A stretch of DNA of 64,000 bases from Siphonodentalium dalli (lineage: Eukaryota > Mollusca > Scaphopoda > Gadilida > Siphonodentaliidae): assembly GCA_032622095.1 (NCBI GenBank), contig CP136066.1:150426224-150490223 (forward strand), written 5' to 3'. Below, piece after piece: positions 45,307 to 56,316 of this stretch; position 1 is the first letter of the stretch, and every line of letters starts with the position of its first letter. Below the pieces are notes generated by a model. The model worked only from the letters and a program-made list of their open reading frames with translations, did not search any database and was not told the origin of the DNA. The translations under genes were made by a program, and so were the position numbers.

Positions 45307-45705
45307 TATGGTTTGCAGGCATTTCGTATTAGAAAACGATATGGTGCCATAATATGAATGGAAACAAGCATATAAAATGCATCTGTGCCACACCGAACTA
45401 CATGCGAAGTAAAATCTCCGTAGTTCCACCTGCAGCCATGCTACCGGAATTTGCCTGTTAATAGCGTCCAATTATCTCGCAAGAATCAATCATACAGGTA
45501 TTTGCAGGCAAAATGTCAGTAGCGCCGTTACAAGAGGAACCACGTAAATTTTACTTCTCATGTCGTTCGCTTTAGTAAAGATGAATATTATATGCACGTT
45601 TACTTTCATATTATTGCACCATATGGTTTTCTAAGATGGAATTCATGCAAAACATGCCGTGCAAAATTGCCAGCGTATGAACGTACCCTTAAGGAGCTAT
45701 CAATT

Positions 45706-46291
45706 TGAGGGGGTATTATCCTCTATAACCAATATATACTATGGTACTATATACTATATTACTATAACAACACCTGTTTTCCTTCAAATTCATAGATTTT
45801 TAATTCCCGAATGGTGCGCCTTCTTAACCGTACCATAGTAACTATATATGGCTGAATCGCAACAATGCGTGATACGTGCACGGTGCACATGTGGCAACAC
45901 TCATGAAATCAGAGAATTAACCTGGAGAGAAACACTCGTCTGGCGTTTTAATATACGCACAAAGCGAATACATTTGCTCGTCGCGAGTAATATCATGAAT
46001 TTTGTATCAGAGTTGGGAGGTAGTAATGCCTTCATGTTTTATTTAAATTATGTGCAGTGACTATACTAGTCGATGGAATCATTTCTTCTTGTTTATCAGT
46101 GATTAATTCGGGACGAAATATTTAAAAAACATTTTGATTACAGATTATTTACAGTTAAGATATCGTGTTTATATATATATATATATAAATATATATATAT
46201 ATATCAAATAGTAAAATAATAATTTGATCTAGTGAAATAGGCACAGCATATGGCTGAATTTGTCGTTATATACCATGCGTGACTTTAAGTA
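45706..46291. other. no recognisable gene; (AT)n near 46170-46204
   Basis: Unique-looking sequence with a short AT microsatellite. The frame at 45848-46060 has no recognisable features. Confidence 0.4.
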
Positions 46292-46680
46292 TAGATCATG
46301 CCACGAATCTCTACTCTAGGTACGCCCGTAGAGATCATGTATTATACCGCCCGTTGGAATCATGGGAACTTTTTAATGTTCTGGTCTGTTCTGATGCAGA
46401 ACTTTATAACATTGCGACAAAGCAGGGAATATAAATCTTTGTTAAAACATGTTGCGTAATAACCTATTTCACAATAGGGGGTTGTCCCAGATCAAGATTG
46501 CATGATTTTTTTTAGTAGATGTCGCAATAAATATTGCATTGGTTACACGGGAGAAGCTTCTTGTACATGACGTCACCTGCTGTTAAATGTATTATTAAGG
46601 AGCAAGCATTTTAACTACAAACATATTACCTGCACTGTTTTATCGAAGTTATAAACTTCCCCGTCAGATTATAAAAATGT
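46292..46680. mobile_element. foldback (Mutator-like) family, degraded copy
   Basis: Left terminus TAGATCATGCCACGAATCTC, then GTACGCCCGTAGAGATCAT. Core and right arm are recognisable only in pieces (GGGAATATAAATCTTTG, ATTATTAAGGAGCAAG). The right terminus is missing, so no duplication can be read. Confidence 0.65.
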
Positions 46681-46724
46681 CCCCATGTGTTTAGCAGTTG
46701 GATAATGATCACTGTGAGAATCAG

Positions 46725-46860
46725 GGTTGGGGTAATCATAATCAGTAATCGTAATTAAAGTAATCGATTACAGAATTTGAAGTAATCACCTGCAATCAGT
46801 AATCATGACTTGTTTTAGTTCAAGTAATCGTAATCATCATTAATTATATTCAAATATACC
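46725..46860 (+). repeat. GTAATCGTAATC dispersed repeat
   Basis: GGGTTGGGGTAATCATAATC, AGTAATCGTAATTAAAGTAA and TCGATTACAG, then further AGTAATC phrases. A second copy (55846-55903) is cut by the family G1 insertion. Class unknown. Confidence 0.65.
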
Positions 46861-47248
46861 TGTAACCATGATCACATTTTGGATACTTTTTGATTACTTT
46901 TACAAAATAAATGGATACTCATAGCAGAGATACTCTGCTCATAGTCTCATATATACTATATTAATGTGCACAAATACAAACCGAAAAACATATATCAGAG
47001 TGTTATAATGCAATTTCTCCATGTGTTATGTTAGTGGTGCATTGTGAAGTGATATGTCTTGATGTAACACAAATGCTCTAATTTTCAATTTTTTTTTTTA
47101 CTGGAATAACTGGTCTATATATTAAATAACATTTCTGTTTTCACTTTGAACTCATTGTTCTTCAAACAGTGTCTTAATTTAGTGTGACGCCAGCTCAGTG
47201 AGATCACTCTGGTGCCACATCACTGATTAAATTCAGATGTGACCATCT

Positions 47249-47644
47249 GGTCGCCTCGCATATATAAGAGAATGCATTGGCCTATTATTTTTATAATTGT
47301 TAAAAATGTAAGAAAAATTAATTTTTTTAAAAATATAGTGTTAAAGAATGTAAGAAATAATGATAAAAAATGGTAAAGTTGTTAAAGAATGTAAGAACAA
47401 ATGGTAAAAATTGTTAAAGAATGTAAGAAAAAATTATAAAAAGTGATAAAGGATGAATGAAAAATGATGATACAAAATGATAAAATTGTTAAAGAATATA
47501 AGAACAAATTCTAAAAATGTTTATAGAATATAAGAACAAATTCTAACAAAAATTATATTAATTGTTAGATAATGTAAGAAAAAGTTATAAAAAATTATAA
47601 CAAAAATGTTAGGGCAATGCATTCTCTTATAAATGCGAGACGAC
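47249..47644. mobile_element. MITE with GGTCG-CATATATAAGAGAATGCA TIRs and a tandem core
   Basis: The left end GGTCGCCTCGCATATATAAG, AGAATGCATTGG pairs with a right end CAATGCATTCTCTTATAAAT, GCGAGACGACC. The core is a degenerate tandem of TTGTTAAAGAATGTAAGAAC-AAAT units (about 33-40 bp). No coding capacity and no clear target duplication. Confidence 0.75.
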
Positions 47645-48039
47645 CTATGGTCGACTGGCATATATAAGAGAATGCATTGGCACAGGGTTTTTAATGTTGC
47701 GCCAGCGCAGATCCCGCCATGAAAGGGTTAACACAACTATATGGGAGAAAGACAATCTCAACGGAAAGCAAAGCGATAATGTCCGAGTCGTTGAGATTGG
47801 GGGTGGGGTGGATGTGTGTCACAATATAATGATGCGACACAGTGACGCTATCATGCAGAACGCGACACAGAAAACATACATGTACAACATGCAGTCTGGT
47901 TCAGAGACCTATATTATGAGACACGTGATTAACTTAAACAAAGACAATCCCGGGCTTCTAGATTTATGTCACGTTATTTAACCCGTGGCCCATATTCACC
48001 AACTGGGTTTATATTTAGTCTATATGTGTTCAGTCGCTA
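47645..48039. other. second left terminus of the same MITE; no supported gene
   Basis: GGTCGACTGGCATATATAAG, AGAATGCATTGG at 47649 repeats the left end of the preceding MITE without a partner. The 95-residue frame at 47694-47981 starts beside it and matches nothing I recognise. Confidence 0.45.
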
Positions 48040-48505
48040 CGAATTCGACATCTCCAGTTTAAACCATACGTTTGAACCGGCGGTGGTCGGATTCGACATA
48101 TCCGGTCTAAACATACGGATTAAACCTGGTTTAAACGCACTTAAACAGGATTTAAGTGGGCGTTTGTTTGGTCAATCGGTGGTTGTCTGTTTCGGTGATC
48201 AATATGCATGAGCATGCAATCAAACTACACTGTTCGAGGCTGACCACAAGCAAGCCGGTAGCATAATTATTGGCCCGCCCTCAAGTAACGCGAACAAGAA
48301 CAAGCTTGCAACAACCCTCGTTGGAAAATAATGAATCAAGCGTGGCGTGATTATACCAAACCGGTACTCACCTAGCTTACAGTCACAGCGCCAACAGAGA
48401 TTATGTATGCGTGGCTCAGTCCATGTAAACGGCCGCGGTCCAGAAAAGACGGATTCGTCATCTTAGGTCAAGCCTTCCTAAACCCCGTTTTGATGGACCA
48501 TCGAA
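48040..48505 (+). repeat. left flank of the 35-bp minisatellite locus, inverted/direct repeat rich
   Basis: Includes GGATTCGACATATCCGGTCTAAACAT (inverted relative at about 50250-50275) and, at about 48260-48505, a segment with ACCCTCGTTGGAAAATAATG, CCATGTAAACGG and CAGAAAAGACGGATTCGTCA, repeated directly at about 50300-50510. These pairs bracket the minisatellite and may be ends of one composite element. Confidence 0.55.
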
Positions 48506-48556
48506 TAATATGGATTAGTTGACGGTTTATGGTAATAAAATGCAAAAACAAAGGAT

Positions 48557-49058
48557 TTATTACGATTATATAGCATGCGGTCTGCCTTAAGCAAGTGCGA
48601 TTATTTAGCACGCGATCTGCCTCAAGCAAGTACGATTATTTAACACGCGGTCTGCCTTAAGAAATTACGATTATATAGCATGCGGTCTGCCTTTAGCAAG
48701 TACGATTATTTAGCATGCGGTCTGCCTTAAGCAAGTACGATTATTTAACATGCGGTCTGCCTTAAGCAAGTACGATTATTTAGCACACGGTCTGCATTAA
48801 GCAAGTACTATTATTTAACACGTGGTCTGCCTTAAGCAAGTACGATTATTTAGCACGTGGTCTGCATTAAGCAAGTACGATTATTTAGCAAGCGGTCTGC
48901 ATTAAGCAAGTACGGTTATTTAGCACGTGGTCTGCATTAAGCAAGTACGATTATTTAACACGTGGTCTGCATTAAGCAAGTACGATTATTTAGCACGCGG
49001 TCTGCATTAAGCAAGTACGATTATTTAACACGTGGTCTGCATTAAGCAAGTACGATTA
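48557..49058 (+). repeat. 35-bp minisatellite, ~14 copies
   Basis: Unit: CGATTATTTAGCACGCGGTC, TGCATTAAGCAAGTA. Copies differ by CACG/CATG/CACA and CCTTAA/CATTAA choices. Repeats touch directly with no spacers. Two more units appear after an interruption (50030-50103). Confidence 0.92.
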
Positions 49059-50029
49059 TTACGTGCGCTCGCGCAACAGTATGGCGATCAGACAGATTCG
49101 TAGGTTGGTGTCACCCTACTCCGTTTCACTCCATGACGTCACCAAAAACGACGTAAAACCTATTATTTTATGTGTTGTTTTCGATTATTTGTTTGTCGCC
49201 GATATCGCCATTTGTCAGGATTTCCTGTTTCTGTATTTAAAACTGGCATGCTCGTAGTGAGCGTCGATTTCGATTTTTTCTCCCAGGTCAAAATACGTCA
49301 GAGTTATGACAAAAATAGACCGACCTACATTTTCTCCATCAGAACTCTACATCAAAGAGTCTATAGACTCCTTCGGGACCTACATAGACTCCTTCATTTG
49401 GGTATTTTTACTTATAATTGGGAAGTTTTATAATTTTTGGTTCGTGCGAAGACCTCTTTTTATCGTGCGGGAAAAGAGAGACATTCAAAACGCGATTTCG
49501 TAATTCGACGCAATATGCTGAATAGCCTAACCTCCAGCCGAGTTCCGGGTCAAATACGACGAATGACGTAACACAAAACAAAACGCATTTGTTGACACAA
49601 ACACCGTTTGAAGAGTTTATTATTACATAAAATGATCGTTATTGATTAATTATTGATTAATTATTTATATTTATTGTTGCATATTGGCTGCTATCAATTT
49701 TTACACAAATAGTATTAATTATTTTTTATAATTGCTCCTTTGGTCAACTTTGACTATCGGAAAATGAAAATCAAAATATGCCGCTGAAAAAAATGTAATC
49801 GATATTAAAGTCTCATCCTTTCGGCAACATGGAATTGGTTTTAATTACTTAAATGATTAATATAGTAATTTGCCTTTTATCTGTGATGAAATGAGAAATG
49901 GTAATTGTCTTTTTTTGCTAACACTAAATTAAATTAAATAAATTAAGTAAAATACAGTGAAATTATTTTTTTAATTATTGTTTATTACATTTTTTGCGCA
50001 CGTTGGCATCTCTCTGAGTGCATTCTAGT
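49059..50029. other. 971-bp interruption of the minisatellite
   Basis: Left edge ACGTGCGCTCGCGC, right edge GCGCACGTTGG about 45 bp before the array resumes. These form a weak 8-nt inverted match. Open frames at 49063-49257 and 49306-49503 (FSPSELYIKESIDSFGT) are unrecognised; a CTCCCAG before the second could be an acceptor. The right half is very AT-rich. Probably an insertion, type unknown. Confidence 0.5.
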
Positions 50030-50103
50030 TTAGCATGCGGTCTGCCTTAAGCAAGTACGATTATTTAGCACGTGGTCTGCATTAAGCAAGTACGATTATT
50101 TAG
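50030..50103 (+). repeat. 35-bp minisatellite, last two units
   Basis: Same unit as 48557-49058 (AGCATGCGGTCTGCCTTAAG, AGCACGTGGTCTGCATTAAG). It shows that the array was once continuous across the interruption. Confidence 0.9.
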
Positions 50104-50515
50104 CTCGACGATATTGAGACAATGGTCTGGCTGAACCAGGTTTAAATCAGAGACAACGAATACGTCACTGAGACCCGATGTCTCAGGTTTAAACACATAT
50201 TTAGCTTCAAATGGCAGTTTAAACCTAGAGTATTAAGTAGACCAGGTTTAGACCGGATATGACGAATCCGGCGACATTGACAACTCGCCCTCAATTAAGC
50301 ACATGCACGCTTATTACAAACCTCGTTGATAATGAATCAATTGTGACATGATAATACCAAGCCGCCACTCTCACCTCATAGATACGCCGTCAATCGATAT
50401 TATAATGTACAGCTCCACCCATGTAAACCGGTTCCAGAAAAGACGGATTCGTCATATCAGACCTAGCCTCCCTAAACCGGGTTTAGTTGGACCGTCGGTG
50501 GGTTATTACACTCTT
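50104..50515 (+). repeat. right flank of the minisatellite locus
   Basis: Carries the inverted and direct partners of 48040-48505: AGGTTTAGACCGGATATGAC, AACCTCGTTGATAATGAATC, CCATGTAAACCGG and CCAGAAAAGACGGATTCGTC. Confidence 0.55.
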
Positions 50516-50550
50516 GTTCGTAGAATTACATTGTTCCTGCTGTTCCATAT

Positions 50551-51017
50551 ATAAAAATCCGCATGATACATTGGATACGTTCCATACGCATCCCTTTGAC
50601 GTCACTCGACGTAAATGACGTTCGTCTCAACCATGAAACCGGAACTTTAAAATAAATGCACAGAAAGACACGAGTGTTTTAATCGGTTTGTTGATACGGC
50701 ACGAGGGTTAACACAGAAGGGTATATCTCGAGGCATGGACTCGAGTTCTATCCTTCCGCGATGGCACAAGTGCCGTATCAGCAAACCCGTTAACAGACGT
50801 GTCGCTCTGTGTTTATTACACGTCACCCGTCCTATAACCCGTTCGTTAAAAATACAGACTTACAAGGTTCATTTAATCACGTACAGGGCTTGTTTTGTCA
50901 ATTGTGACGATTCTTTTATTTTATGGGCCCGGTTTCATGGTTGAGGTGAAAGTCATGTACCGGTACGTCATTTGACGTCAACGAGATGCGTATAGTATGG
51001 AACGTACGGATTTTTAT
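50551..51017. mobile_element. TIR element, ATAAAAATCCG termini
   Basis: Left ATAAAAATCCG, then TACGTTCCATACGCATC and TTGACGTCA; right TGACGTCAACGAGATGCGTA, then ATGGAACGTACGGATTTTTAT. AACCATGAAACCGG and its complement lie further in. TIRs of about 100 nt are imperfect. Flanks TCCATAT and TCCACAT may be a mutated 7-bp duplication. The frame at 50735-50944 runs into the right TIR and is not a convincing gene. Confidence 0.7.
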
Positions 51018-51293
51018 TCCACATCCATTGACGTGAGTCACATGTATTCAACTGAATCCCAGCCATTGAATACATATTAGTGTATACCTCTAGTGGAATA
51101 CAAGCCGGAACTATTCTTGTTGACGTTGTCGCCAAGACAGATGACGTACATTACGTCGATCATCCGCTTCCGGTGATCCCCCCATAATTACTGGTTATTT
51201 GTCAGACTTAAAATCACAATAAAGGTAGCCAGAGTAACAGTGAAGGTGACATTCATGGATTAAACTTATCTGACTGAACGGTGTAGAATAAAT

Positions 51294-51456
51294 ACAGAAC
51301 ACAACTTGCATCATAATCTCGAATCTTTTATCGAACTCGTTGCGGACGGCGCAAAGTTATATTTCGCTCGAGCTACGCTCTCGCGAAATATATCCTTGCG
51401 CCGTCCGCAACTCGTTCGATAAAAGAGTCTCGATTAAGATGCGCGTTGTGTTCTGT
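51294..51456. mobile_element. 163-bp foldback element
   Basis: Starts ACAGAACACAACTTGCATC and ends GATGCGCGTTGTGTTCTGT. Arms of about 75 nt contain TTTTATCGAAC, GTTGCGGACGGCGCAA and ATATTTCGC with few mismatches. CG-rich inner arms stand out from the AT-rich surroundings. No target duplication clear. Confidence 0.8.
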
Positions 51457-51568
51457 CTATGTAATCATGGAACAGCAATAACATTGTAATTTTAATAAAG
51501 CGTGCATTAAAAGCATCACCACACATGACAAACAAGCCCCGTATACTATGTGCCATCCGCCCTAGCAC

Positions 51569-51690
51569 TCGTGCCGTATCAACATACCATTAACACATTC
51601 GTGTCGTATCAACAAACCATCAACACATTCGTGTCCTATCAACAAACCATCAACACATTCGTGTCCTATCAACGAACCATTAACACATTC
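51569..51690 (+). repeat. 30-bp tandem repeat, four copies
   Basis: Units TATCAACAAACCATCAACAC, ATTCGTGTCC. A related GTGCCGTATCAGCAAACC phrase lies in the element at 50551-51017, so the array may have expanded from such an element. Confidence 0.8.
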
Positions 51691-51879
51691 GTCTCATTCT
51701 GCGTGTGTATTTAGTTGCCGGTTTAAGGTTATAAAACGCAAACAATATTATCGCACTTTACAAACAACTTATCCCCAAATACTTTATATGTGTTAGCTCT
51801 TCTGGGTTATAAATTTCAATTCCAAGTTTGCTCGTTGTCGTAATTATCAATTTTCGCTTTGATGGAACGTGGCGGTCCG

Positions 51880-52375
51880 TATTTATAGGCAGTTAGGATT
51901 GTTTACCTTTATATAGAGACAATACCATGCAGAAATGACGAATGCGTCACGTTGAACTGCATCAATTCAATTTCAATTTATTGGTATATACTCGTCGTCG
52001 TTTTGACACATACAATGTTAAATTTCAAAATATTTCTGAATTGTGAATGCGTGCAGTGAATAAATATACGACAATATAATATGGGATATGTGGTCAGTAA
52101 TCAGTGGGTTTGGTTCGATTTTGGTAGTGTTTTGCATGGTGTGCCTCAGGAGATCCTCGTTATTGATTGGGCTTTCTTAATAAACGGTCTCAGGTTTAAT
52201 TCACAGAATTTGTAGGCAGGAAGGATTATTTACCTTGATATATATATAGAGACAATACCAGAAATGACGAATGCGTCACTTTGACGCGCGGTCTCAGGTT
52301 TAATTCACAGAATTAGCTCGGTCCGTATTTATAGGCAGTTAGGATTATTTACCTTGATATATATATCTTTAATGT
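51880..52375. repeat. repeated GTAGGCAG-GGATTATTTACCTTGATATATAT blocks
   Basis: A phrase reading CGGTCCGTATTTATAGGCAG, TTAGGATT-TTTACCTT-ATATA, with GAGACAATACCA-GCAGAAATGACGAATGCGTCAC, occurs at about 51880, 52200 and 52320. It is locally duplicated. No gene seen. Confidence 0.55.
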
Positions 52376-52670
52376 CCTCCATAAATTTAATTTTACGAGA
52401 TAGTTTACTCTCGGGGTTCAAATAAGCATATACGGTGCGGAATAAGAGAACAGGATGTACAATTCTGCTAAAGTCAATAAAACTATACAGGGCGGAATAA
52501 CAGTATAGGGTGGCAATTTCCAATATGGAAGCCAGTCTATCTGAGATGCTATATATAAAGTCAATCATATATATATATTTCTCAAATTGTGCACTGTTTT
52601 TGTCATATGTGTAGGAGTTACCAAATAAACATCCAGCAACATGTCTGTACCATCTTTTCCTATGCTATAA

Positions 52671-53188
52671 TAGATCATGCCATGAATCTCTACTCTGGCT
52701 AACGCCCGTAGAGATCATATTCCACCAGTATAAAACCTGGGAACTTTTTGAAGTTTTTACAGGGAACCTTATAAAATCGAAAAAATAACACAGGAAATAT
52801 ATCTCTTTGTTGTGATCTGTTTCGCAATAATGTACTTCAATGTTGGTGAAGGTCCCAACTGGAAATTTCACGATTTAAGTGACTTTGTGAGCGATTTTGC
52901 TTTGCGTTTCTTTCAATTATGCAATTTTTCCTGGGTAATTAATTGAATGTTTATTGCGATATCGGTTCTCAAAAGTCACAGAAAGGCATGTAATTTCGAG
53001 TTTGGTCCTTCGCATATAGTGAAGTACATTACTAAGGAACAGATAATCATTAAGAAATATATTCCCCGTGTTATTTTTTCGACTTTATAAGGTTCCCTGT
53101 CAAAACTTCAAAAAGTTCCAAGGTTTTGTAGTGGTGGAGTATGATCTCTACGGGCGTTAGCCATAGTAGAGATTCATGGAATGATCTA
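52671..53188. mobile_element. foldback (Mutator-like) MITE, full copy, 9-bp TSD
   Basis: Starts TAGATCATGCCATGAATCTC, ends GATTCATGGAATGATCTA. Long arms include AACGCCCGTAGAGATCATAT, TTTTGAAGTTTTTACAGGGA and AACCTTATAAAATCGAAAAA. It is flanked by ATGCTATAA on both sides (52662-52670, 53189-53197). Core TGAGCGATTTTGCTTTGCGT is shared with 5933 and 58199. Open frames on either strand are inside it and not genes. Confidence 0.88.
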
Positions 53189-53524
53189 ATGCTATAATAG
53201 CTATCTGTAAAAACAGACTATAACCTGCCTGCTCAGATGCATTCACACATCCCTGCCGGATAAGTGAGAATAAGCCTCCCATTTTTGAATAAACATATAT
53301 ATACAGACCCAAATAAGCGCCACTGATGATACATGGCCGCAAATTTTCAAACATAATAATAACCATATTCCGGTAGGCCTACGCTTATTTAGAATGCAAG
53401 AGTACTAGCCTGTCGATCGAATCTATATATAAAAGAGTAGAATTAATCTATCTGGTCGCGAATTTTCCATCATAGTATACCCCTAGACCGATTTCAACCA
53501 AAGTTGGTGTGGTGACTTGACTTG

Positions 53525-54215
53525 AAACATATTTTATTTGCAAAATATACAAAAGGGATTGGGGCACAAGTTTTTACAACTTATGAAGCCCCTCTCCTAA
53601 TACAATATTGTAACACACATGTGATCAAGATGACGGTACAAACTTATTTACATGGTGAGAAGTTATGGGAGATATAGTGTGTAGCGCCTTCCAGAGATGA
53701 TCCAACATGAGATTGCTTCTTATCTGTGAGAAAATTTGTATTTGAAGAATGTCACTACTTTATTAATTTTGGAATGATTGACAAGTGCCAATATATTATC
53801 TATTCTAAGTACTTTTATGTTGGTTGTAAAATATAATGGTACACTTGATTTGTTCTCTATTTTGTTATTGTTGTGCTCTGGAAGGCAATACAGATGATAA
53901 ATCAGAATGAGATGTTTGAATGGGAGGTTTGTCCACTTGTGAGGTAAAAGTTGAAATTCCGGAAGCAAGTATAGATTCGCAAATAAGATAAATATAATCA
54001 TTAGGGGTCAAAACGCTTAGTCGCTGCAATATATTGCTGTGTGATGGAAAATAGTTTCATATTTTGTTGGGACGAGAGATAAGGTATTCCACACATGAGT
54101 TCTGAAATATGGCTTACTTGGAGATTTTCGCGGGCTAGTTTCTCAAAGAGAACTGAGCGCTCACGTTGGTACAATGGGCACATGAAGAAATAGTGACACG
54201 GGTGGTGACACGGCG
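53525..54215 (-). pseudogene. 5'-truncated LINE, 3' end only (LINE-D)
   Basis: On the minus strand, FMCPLYQRERSVLFEKL and SELMCGIPYLSSQQNMKLF, QYIAATKRF (54001-54183) form the typical last part of a LINE ORF2 after the Cys/His knuckle. A 3' untranslated region of about 450 bp follows, ending with GGGGCTTCATAAGTTG, GTGCCCCAATCCC and ATTTTGCAAATAAAAT near 53527. Everything upstream of the C-terminus is missing, as expected for a 5'-truncated insertion. It is distinct from LINE-A, B and C. Confidence 0.8.
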
Positions 54216-54600
54216 GATGTTATAACGGCGTTAGTTGTTCAAAATTATGATTAAAAATTATTACTAATAATTAAATTTTGTTTTTAAATTCAATCTAAAA
54301 AAATATTAATATTATATTTTCATGTTTTATTAAAACATATTAAAAAAAATTTAAATGGTCAAACGACCACGTGTGCGCGAAGCGCACAAAGGGGCCGACG
54401 TTGAATAAAGGCTCCCTCTCTGGCTGTCGAAGATTTAAATGTGAGCGAATAAAGGGAGCGCAGCCTCTATATATATACTAGCCCACGAAGGGGCCGATGC
54501 TATTTAACTATAGTTTCATGGTCGTTTCGTTCGCTTGTACAGACAGGCTCGTTGGGAAAGTGAATTAAAGCGGCGAGTTACATACATACATAAATAACTG
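54216..54600. other. no recognisable gene
   Basis: A very AT-rich stretch (54240-54355) is followed by GTGCGCGAAGCGCAC, a short hairpin, and two TGAATAAAGG/CGAATAAAGG phrases. Nothing assignable. Confidence 0.4.
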
Positions 54601-54601
54601 T

Positions 54602-54667
54602 CATTCTCAACACTCGGCCATTTCCGTTCGCTCGATCGAAGCGGAAATGGCCGAGTCGTTGAGAATG
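54602..54667. repeat. 66-bp hairpin
   Basis: CATTCTCAACACTCGGCCAT, TTCCG pairs with CGGAAATGGCCGAGTCGTTG, AGAATG around a TTCGCTCGATCGAAG loop. One unpaired base. It could be a tiny foldback element. Confidence 0.75.
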
Positions 54668-54669
54668 GC

Positions 54670-55840
54670 ATAACTGTACATTTTATATCACTTCGCAATA
54701 AATTCATTCACCACCCACACTGCGCTATGGTAAGACATCGTGCACACATAAATAAAATGTCACACATAAGGATGGTGACACCGTATATAACCATGACACG
54801 TGTGACATATGCCATTTACACGCGTGCACTCAGAAATCAAAGTAAACCTAGTATTTCTCACTTTGTTATTTGTGGCTATTTCAAAATGGATTTTCTCCAG
54901 TCTAAGTGAACCCAGAGTCCCAGACCCAGTTGTAAAACTGTTCATTGTGTGATATCCAAATTCAATAAATGATGATAAAATAGTTATTACAAAATACAGG
55001 CTACAGGCTTGGAAAGTACACGTACGTTCTCCAGTGCTTCGACGTGTGAATGACGAAATTTACCGTAAAAAAATCGGCCAATTTTCCAGCTGTTTTCAAT
55101 TTTGGAATCGAAGTGAGACAAACCCTCTTTATTTTCACCATATAAGGAATACACTGTCAAGAAACGCTCTTTATCGTGTCAGTTGTTTTCATTCTATTTT
55201 TCCATATAAATGAGGCAATCGTTCTTGATTTTACCATGTCATTTATGAACTAACAATGAGCTCCCTTTATTTTAAATGCTGTTACTTGACTGTAGGTAAT
55301 TATTCTGTGGTATATAAAGTCCGGATATTTATCGACCTATTTTGATCACCGGACGTCACAAAAGCGAACATACTCGCAGGCTCCAAACACCACATCATGC
55401 ATGGATTTAATATGACTGAACATAATGATCACAACTAAGTAACTTGTACTTTAAAATAGTTTTATGACACGAAATAATCCTTTAAATTTCAACATTTTAA
55501 TTAGCCGTAACTTCTAAAAACGTATTCTCAACTGCGGCTTATATATAACCTTGGTGTCAAACCTGAAGATTTCTCAATTCAAGAAATTTCATGATTATTT
55601 TCAGTTAGAAAGACAAACAATACATTATGTCAACATTTGAATAACATAAAACGTCCACACGAGACCGATGTCACAATAACAACAAATATATCAACCTACT
55701 TAACAAATCTGTAACAATTTACACAAAACCTATATATACCATGAGTGCGGTATGTCAGATGAAACCTATATATACCATGAGTGCGGTATGTCAGATGAAC
55801 CGTACCGTCATGTTGCAGATTTTGTTATATATTTCTGGCA
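54670..55840. other. no recognisable gene; short duplications
   Basis: A stretch near 55010-55070 (GGAAAGTACACGTACGTTCTC, GCTTCGAC-TGTGAATGA) has a diverged match at about 62855-62905. GAAACCTATATATACCATGA, GTGCGGTATGTCAGATGA is directly duplicated at 55725-55800. No exon supported. Confidence 0.45.
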
Positions 55841-56316
55841 GGGTTGGGGTAATCGTAATCAGTAATCGTCATCAATGTAATCGATTTTATAATTTGGAGT
55901 AATCAGGGGGGGGGGGGGGTCGCGCACAAAAATTCCATATATAGGGCGGGGGTGGGTGGGTCATTTGGACCCGGAAAAAATGCGTAAATTACCAAAAATG
56001 CTAATTTTTTCCTCCACTTAAAATCACTGTTTTTGTGCTCATGTAATCTGTTAATATCAACCATATGACACACTAGGCTATTTAAAACATACTAACCAGA
56101 ACTAACTACCATTTAGGGGTGTATGTATGCTGATGTATGTCAAAATTAATATTTCGACGGATGAAAGATATATTATATATATATAAACAAATCATATAAC
56201 AAACATTAAAACACAAGAACAAACATTTATAATATGCATATCCAAGATAGCCTTTCAATTGGATGTCAAAGTGTATGTTAATTATAGCTATATATACACA
56301 TGTGTATCCCTTTAAG

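Larger units (their letters stand above)
44640..45705. mobile_element. cluster of family F elements in alternating orientation
   Basis: Blocks at about 44750-44990, 44985-45258, 45263-45490 and 45475-45705 share CGCAAGAATCAAT-ATACAGG, GCACCATATGGT-type, TGCCGTGCAAA-TTGCCAG and ATGAACGTACCCT. Orientation alternates. Adjacent blocks meet at an 88-bp perfect palindrome. A further copy is at 30345. No transposase. Confidence 0.7.

Noticed and set aside
48557-49058. A regular 35-bp repeat array, CRISPR-like in unit length
   Set aside because: Units abut with no unique spacers, the repeats vary among themselves, and the setting is a eukaryotic genome. It is a minisatellite.
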